Source of the DNA: Panax quinquefolius
Taxonomy: Eukaryota; Streptophyta; Magnoliopsida; Apiales; Araliaceae
Reading direction: 5' to 3'
DNA: 64,000 nucleotides
Assembly: GCA_020205615.1 (NCBI GenBank)
Contig: CM035163.1
Coordinates: 135,999,575-136,063,574, forward strand
Below are positions 58,412 to 64,000 of the stretch, one piece after another; position 1 is the first letter of the stretch, and every line of letters begins with the position of its first letter. Position numbers and translations under genes: made by a program. The notes under the pieces were generated by a model. That model saw only the letters and a list, made by a program, of their open reading frames with translations, made no database searches and was not told where the DNA came from.

Positions 58412-61037
58412 TGTAAGACCCCAACTTTTATAAATAAAGATGAAATTTTTCTATAAATATTATTTTTGAATATTATGGAATAAATTTGATATAATGTTAT
58501 AGTTGTGGGTAATATTTATAAATTTTGCAAAAAGTATGCAAGTTGTTATAAAATATTCGTTTGGCTCTGGGAATATTCTTTTGTTAGGAATATTCGTGAT
58601 AACGGCTCAATCATGGTGGACCCCATAAATGTAATTATCATTTGATCGAGAAAACGATAAAAATATTTTATAAAAATAACTACGGAGGTGTTACCGTTAA
58701 AACCGTTGAACTACCCATGGTAAAAGTACAAGAATACGCCAGTAGTCAGATAAGAAGACACCAGATTGATTATCGATGCTTACGTGAGAAGTCACTCACC
58801 TATGCTCAATTATTGCTACAAGAATCACGATCATATCTCTTATATTATCGATTCAATTATTGTCACAAAGATCATCCTCAGATAATATGTTATAGTATTA
58901 AATCAATAATTGAGACGACAAGTTATAAATGATTAATAATTGTTGAAAGATTAAATATGTGTCGATGAAAAAAAAATGATTTGTGGTAAGTTTGATTATT
59001 TTATGGGGGCTCATATGTCATCATCTAAGAGTCTCTTCATCAATAGTATTTACCTTCACAATAGTAATTACCTTCGCACAATAGTAATTACCTTGTGAAT
59101 AGTATTTACCTTCACAATAAGTATTTACCTTCACAATAGTAATTACCTTGTGAATAGTATTTACCTTCGCCAATAAGAATTACCTTCACAATAGTAATTA
59201 CCCTTGTGAATAGTATTTACCTTCACAATAGTATTTACCTTCGCTAATAGTAATTACCTTTACCAGACGTCGAACCACTTGTCGCTTCACATTACAAAAG
59301 GCCGAACCACTTTTCGCTTCACATTACAAAGGCCAAAACCGCCAAGCCAAGCCACTTTTTTCACACTAAGAAAAGCTAAGCTAGAAATCTTCTATAAACA
59401 GAGGCCTAGGGCTTCATTATTTTCACTTAATTCATTCAAGCTTATAGAGAGAGAAAGTATAGAGAATAAGAGAGAAAGAAGAAGAGTATTTTGTTACTAC
59501 ATCGCCAGTAAAGATTCAATCTCCTACCAAATGTAAGGGTGTTATTCTTTCTTATTCATGAAGAGAACTGTTGTTATTCCATCGCTTATTATTCTCGCTG
59601 AATAACTCAGATAAGTGGTTTACCCTATACTTGGTGACATTCTTCTATTATTTCGCTGGAACATCCGTCAGGTGTTTTACACCGACCGGTTCCGCCTTTT
59701 ATTATTATTCTCGCTGAACATCCTCGCTCGTAGTGTTTTACACCGACCGGTTCCGCTTTTTTATTATTCTCGCTGAACATCCCGCTCAGTGTTTTACACC
59801 TAATTCGGTTCCGCTTTTTATTATTCTCGCTGAATATCCTATCTCGTGTTTTACACCGGACCGGTCGGTTCCATCTTTATTATTCTGTTGGAACATCCCG
59901 CTTGTGTGAATTTCACCGACCGTTCCGTTATTTATTATTTCGCTGAATAACTCGTCTGCAAGGCCTATCGCATTTATGGTGATTTCTTTTGTTATTCCAT
60001 TCTTTATTATACCCAAATTGGTTAAAACTTTGACTTCTATACTCCATGAAATTAGTAGAATATCCTCGATATTTCAATGCTTCATCCAAAGATCTTTCAT
60101 GGAAATATTCTTCCGATCATTCTTGAATTTTACTCTACAAAACAAAGATTCACGTCGATAATTTGACGTTAATAATTCTCGGATAAAATAATTTGAACTT
60201 GTTTTATTGAATTTTATATCATTGTCATCATCCTCATGTTTATATTTTTTTTTTGAAAGTCATCTCGTGGCCCAGTAAAGCATAGATGGACTTGGTATGA
60301 TTATGACCAGAGACTATTCTTGTAATCACGACCGTAATGTTACAAATGATGTGATAAAATCCTCAAAGGGTCAGAGTATCGATGGATGCTTGTTGGCATG
60401 ATCATGACTATTAATGAATACACAAATATTCTCGCCCGTAAGTGTATGAATAATTGTGGTCGTGATACTAAAGAATATCCTCGTCAGAAAAGTGTGGGTG
60501 ATTCGATGATGTGGAATATTTATTAAAGTCGAGTCTCATTTATAAACAAAGGATGAAAAACCTTTAAAACCTAAAAGATAGTAGATTTTATTTTCTACTG
60601 ACTTTTTAATGGATCAGATATTCTCACGCAGCTTAAACCGGTTGTCTATTGTATTTTATCGCTTAATATTATCAAGACTATTGATAATTTATTCGCATTA
60701 TCTTAGTCATAATATTTCATCGGGCTAGTTGAGCTCACCCTTTCTTTCACCGTTTCTTCGTGAAATGATAATATAGCCGGGATTTAGCCTGGGAAACGAG
60801 TGATGGTCCTCAAGATAAGATTAGTAGTCCTCACTATTCGTAAAATAAGTGTGATAATAATCAGAATGAGGACTTTTGTTTGAGTTTGTATAATATCTAG
60901 TAGATTTATATTTGTATTTAAACTCACGCTTATGTCGATTTGCATACCATACGCTTATGTTAATAAGTCAGATTTAAATTTGCACTATGTAAGTGTCGCA
61001 CCCAAGATGGGTGATGTATACCTAATTTTGGGGCGCC
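58412..61037 (+). repeat. 3' LTR of A4
   Basis: Begins TGTAAGACCCCAACTTTTATA and ends GGGGCGCCG. The TATA box reads TATAAACA near 59,393. It contains the same minisatellite as the 5' LTR, at 59,041-59,262. Confidence 0.88.
59041..59262 (+). repeat. 18-19 base minisatellite in A4 3' LTR
   Basis: About a dozen units of the same kind as 51,569-51,790, in similar but not identical order. Confidence 0.88.
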
Positions 61038-61930
61038 GATAATATTTGGATAAATTTAAAGTCTTTAATATTTATTCTTATTTTGATTGATTAAAGTTTA
61101 TATCATTGTCATCGTCCCTCACGCTTATATGGTGATGAAAGTTATCTTTGGTTTACGTGCGAAGATGGGACTGTTGGTTATCGAATCAGATATCTTTCGC
61201 TTACGTGCAGCAAAGATGGATTGATTGATTATTAGGTTTATTGTTGTATATCTTTGGCTTACGCACGAGATGGAATTTTATATGATTGTGATCGGGATTA
61301 TTCGGCATAAGTTATGACCATTGATGATTTAATGAATATCCCTACCCGTAGTGCGGGGATGATTCGATGATGTGGTTCAATTATGTGGATAAAACATTAT
61401 CGTGGACTTTTAACATGGAGAAGATAATGAATCGATGGTCTATTCGACTCTTTTTAATGGATCGCTTGTTCACCGCAGCTTAAACTTGATGTCTATTGTA
61501 TTTTATCGTTTTTAACATTGTTCAAGGCTAATGATAATTTATTTCGCATTATCTTAGTCATAATATTTTTTTTATCGGCCATTGAAATTCACCCTTTCTT
61601 TCACCGTTTCTTCGTGAAATGAGAACGTAGCTTCAGACTAATCGGGGAATGGAGTGACTACCAGGATGATAGTATTAGTAGTCCTCACTATTACATTAAA
61701 TAGTGTGATAATAAATGTAACGAGGATCGAATTTGAGTTTGATATCTCGCCCAGGAGGACTCAATTGAGAATGATATTGCCTGAAGACATGATTCAGATT
61801 TAAACTCACAAAGATATGTTCGTCAGTATTTTACATTTGTTGTATTATTAGTTTGTATTTGAATTTTGTACCAATGTATTTGGCTAATTTCGAGATGGGT
61901 GATGATGATACCTAATTTCGGAGGCGTCAC
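61038..61930 (+). repeat. A-type LTR 3' end fragment
   Basis: GATAATATTTGGATAA, then a R-U5 end with CTTAGTCATAATATT, TAGTAGTCCTCACTATT and final TTCGGAGGCGTCAC. It resembles the last 0.9 kb of the A2 3' LTR. It lies between A4 and intron 1 of the S1/P1 nuclease gene and probably belongs to an earlier insertion that A4 joined or replaced. Confidence 0.75.
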
Positions 61931-61969
61931 GTAACCCATTATGATATGAGAAATTGAAGCAATATTTAC

Positions 61970-62089
61970 CTCAACTATTTTACAAATTGCATAATGTCCT
62001 TCCTTTCCCCAACCCAGAACCCCTGGAATTAATAGCAGAAGAAGAACAATCATTCCTCTAACAGTCCACCAGAGCTCAACTTTGCCCAT
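61970..62089 (-). CDS. S1/P1-type nuclease, exon 1 (signal peptide and N-terminal zinc ligands)
   Basis: S1/P1 nucleases are secreted, zinc-dependent enzymes that cut single-stranded nucleic acids, active in plant senescence and cell death. The exon encodes exactly 40 codons from ATG at 62,089 and ends GAG before a GTAAAT donor, phase 0. Residues 1-26 form a signal peptide (basic start, LLLLLIPGVLG). Mature residue 1 is W27 and residue 6 is H32 (WGKEGHYAICKIVE), the two N-terminal zinc ligands known from P1 nuclease. The LTR end lies 39 bases inside the intron, and no later exons were seen on the minus strand, so the gene is probably truncated. Confidence 0.85.
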
Positions 62090-62145
62090 ATATTATGATC
62101 TGCTGCTGGTGGTAATTTTCAAAAATGAAAATTAATCACTACATT

Positions 62146-62153
62146 TATTTATA
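62146..62153 (-). promoter_or_regulatory. TATA box upstream of the S1/P1 nuclease exon
   Basis: TATAAATA on the minus strand, 57 bases upstream of the ATG, a normal plant spacing for a short 5' leader. Confidence 0.6.
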
Positions 62154-62620
62154 CAATTAACTCAAAAAAGTAAGAGAGGTCAGAGATACAATAGTATTTA
62201 CCTGCTCTGTTTTAGTATCAATTCAATTGAAAAGCAGATTATGGATATAAAAAAGAACCCTAGCAGTTTGCTCTGGTTAATGCTGAAATCTTATAATTTG
62301 CAATGAAGTACATGAGATGTTTGGTTCTATGTTGTTATCAGTGTTGTTTGTGGAATACATCTCTTAAGTTCTTAGAAGTTTGTGTTGTAATTCCTTTCAC
62401 TTCACTTTTAGTAAATAAATGTAGGCAAGTAAATATATTGAAATGGGGTTCTTGTGGGATATTTGTGTAATATGTCGCTATTAATTTGAACATTGCAAGC
62501 CGTGGAACTTAAGACGAGAGAAACTTTTTGTCGAATACTATCTTTATAACTCAAGTGTTCGTCTGTGTGATTTCAAGATCCTTTACTATGATGTGTATCT
62601 ATGGGGATTTTTGTTGCCTT
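62154..62620. other. Upstream region of the nuclease exon
   Basis: No coding region or element recognised. It probably includes the promoter of the nuclease gene. Confidence 0.35.
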
Positions 62621-63136
62621 TTAGGCCCTGCCCTTCATTAGGAAAATATGTATAGTACAACAACCGGTACAAAAGTAGATAAAAACCGGTACCGAACCCG
62701 TACCGGTATTATGTTTCGGATGAATTTGGTAACCGATTCGGTCCGGTTCAGTACGGTAAATTACTGATGAACACCCCAACTCGGGCGTATCTGTTGGCTC
62801 ATCATCCATATCTAGAGATGTTGGCTCCGTAATGAATCCCACAACTCTTGGGTGCGAGAAACATATTTCCCATACCTTATACCTTTGAATTGTGGCATGA
62901 TCGATTACCGCCATAGCGAACTGGATTAACTCATAAGTACTCCACTGTACTTCTGTCTGTCTACACAACCCAGTGATCAACGATGAATGAGGTAGTCTAC
63001 CCGTCGTACTTTCCCATAGATATTTAGAAATGGACCCATTAACATTGAATCCCACGTCAACCTTCTTGTTGGTCACTATGGCGTATAACAAGATCATCCT
63101 CTCTTTGGTAACATCATTTTGATGCCTTGTTGGCAT
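62621..63136 (-). CDS. Putative plant transposon-protein domain ORF
   Basis: An open frame of 171 codons. Residues 1-60 (PTRHQNDVTKERMILLYAIV, NKKVDVG, then LPHSSLITGLCRQTEVQW) resemble the plant transposon-protein domain found in many retroelement-derived ORFs, which has a conserved VTK(E/D)R..LLYAI block and an LI..LC motif. The C-terminal third is low-complexity CCGGT-rich DNA and probably not original coding sequence. No LTRs or polymerase are attached. The function is unknown. Confidence 0.6.
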   Translation of the reverse strand: MPTRHQNDVTKERMILLYAIVTNKKVDVGFNVNGSISKYLWESTTGRLPHSSLITGLCRQTEVQWSTYELIQFAMAVIDHATIQRYKVWEICFSHPRVVGFITEPTSLDMDDEPTDTPELGCSSVIYRTEPDRIGYQIHPKHNTGTGSVPVFIYFCTGCCTIHIFLMKGRA

Positions 63137-63630
63137 TAAATTAGCACAGATGAAACTTTACCATGATTTTCCATAACGACTTAATGCAGTGTGCGGGAAA
63201 CTCACTCTTTCAAATACAGTGATATGATTATATTTGTTGTGTACAACTTCGTGTTGTCCGAGCTGTTGCTGTTTTAGGAGGCCTCTTCCAAATATTTCTG
63301 TTTATGTGCTTGTGTGGAATAACAACTTCGGTGTGTAGGATTTTTTATTTTTTTATTATTTCCAAAAATACATTTTATCATTGTACTTCTTGTAAAACTA
63401 GAAGTAGAACTACTTCTCAGATAAATTTAGTTGCTAGAAACACCCAAGGCAGCTGGAACAGTATATGGCATTTTCTGTCTTATCTCAGTTGGCGACCTTC
63501 TGATTTATAGGGATAACATTTTACTGCTTTTCCTATTGTTTAAACAAAAGGAAAATTAGAAGAATAACAATGTTGATATTTAATTGTTCTTTTAATCCCT
63601 TCTGTTTATTTTTCCTTGAACTCTAATGAG
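63137..63630. other. Non-coding stretch left of the copia LTR
   Basis: No gene recognised; T-rich tract at 63,340-63,360. The left end of the copia LTR is uncertain and may start within the last part. Confidence 0.35.
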
Positions 63631-63923
63631 TAGTTGCATGCACTCAAATATAAGGGAGCAAGGAAAAGAAGAATGGAGAGAACATCAATAGAGTTTATTA
63701 GCTGTTGTTGCTGTCCTTTACACAAAGATAGTAAGACCATTATATAGGCCAACTACACAGCTGATCAGATCTAAATATTACATCAATAGTCAATATAGAA
63801 CAGCTATGGAGATAGCTGGCTGTTTAAAGTCCTCAATAGCCAGCTGTTAAAGTCTTCAATAGCCAGCTATTGAGGACTTTAACAGTTAAGGACTTTAACA
63901 GCCAACTGTTGATAACTTTAACA
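63630..63923 (-). repeat. 3' LTR of a Ty1/copia element entering from the right
   Basis: On the minus strand the repeat starts TGTTAAAGTTATCAACAG right after the tract AACTTGAGGGGGAG, the typical copia polypurine end. A near-perfect palindrome at 63,847-63,882 (arms of 16 bases, one mismatch, loop CCAG) and repeats of AATAGCCAGCTG lie inside. The left boundary is approximate. The rest of the element lies beyond the window. Confidence 0.75.
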
Positions 63924-64000
63924 CTCCCCCTCAAGTTGGAGCATAAATATTCCTCATGCCTAACTTGTAAACAATAGGGTGAATCAAGTTGATCGCTCGA
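63924..64000 (-). mobile_element. Copia element interior, 3' end
   Basis: CTCCCCCTCAAGTTGGAGCA on plus, then CATGCCTAACTTG: this paired CAAGTTGG block next to the polypurine tract is common at the ends of one group of plant copia elements. No coding sequence is visible in the short part available. Confidence 0.65.

Larger units (their letters stand above)
50859..61037 (+). mobile_element. Full-length Ty3/gypsy chromovirus A4
   Basis: 5' LTR 50,859-53,576, internal region 53,577-58,411, 3' LTR 58,412-61,037. The gene order is that of A2 without large deletions. The first 15 or so bases of the 5' LTR are missing at the A3 junction and the last CACA of the 3' LTR is altered, so no target duplication can be read. 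Coding frames are broken by frequent small indels. The LTRs carry a minisatellite absent from A1 and A2. Confidence 0.9.

Noticed and set aside
61823..61969. Extension of the nuclease reading frame past the first exon
   Set aside because: The frame runs through a GTAAAT splice donor into intron and LTR sequence; the added residues do not fit S1/P1 nuclease.

Overview
This is a stretch of nuclear plant DNA, AT-rich and dominated by transposable elements. It looks like dicot heterochromatin next to a few broken gene pieces. The plant assignment rests on Ty3/gypsy chromovirus polyproteins of Tekay/Del type, a plant-type NUP98 C-terminus, a plant S1/P1 nuclease first exon, Stowaway MITEs, and Ty1/copia and LINE fragments. 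No bacterial operon, rRNA, tRNA gene or CRISPR array was seen.

Layout. 1-19,162 is a three-layer nest: an outer non-autonomous element (B0) is split at 407/14,865 by a full-length chromovirus (A1, 408-14,864, target duplication CAAGA), which is split inside its reverse transcriptase by a second non-autonomous element (B1, 5,580-10,050, target duplication TAGAA). 19,163-29,158 is a second full-length chromovirus (A2). 29,159-39,825 is the lowest-density part. It holds a NUP98 C-terminal exon (30,244-30,905), a LINE RNase H fragment, a strong G-quadruplex motif, four Stowaway-like MITEs, an antisense copia integrase fragment, microsatellites and a GC-rich promoter-like stretch. 39,826-61,930 is a second LTR cluster: a B-type LTR, unclassified repeat DNA, an antisense chromovirus (A3, 42,355-50,858) fused head to head to a sense chromovirus (A4, 50,859-61,037), and an LTR end fragment. 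61,970-62,089 is the first exon of an S1/P1 nuclease gene on the minus strand, cut off within intron 1 by that LTR fragment. A plant transposon-protein ORF and the LTR of a copia element that runs off the window follow.

How the elements relate. A copies carry gag with CCHC knuckles, protease, reverse transcriptase, RNase H, integrase and a chromodomain-like tail between LTRs of about 2.3-2.8 kb with a Met-tRNA-type primer site. Both B copies share LTR and leader with A, but their gag position holds an acidic coiled-coil ORF without zinc knuckles, and both lack the same RT and integrase blocks. They look like a non-autonomous family that would depend on A-type enzymes in trans. This is the most unusual system here.

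Caveat. Differences between copies cluster at a few short motifs (GTA/AGA, CTG/CTCG, TGTAT/CAGAT). Some frameshifts and stops may be base-calling errors in methylated repeats rather than decay. All calls come from reading the sequence; no database search was run.
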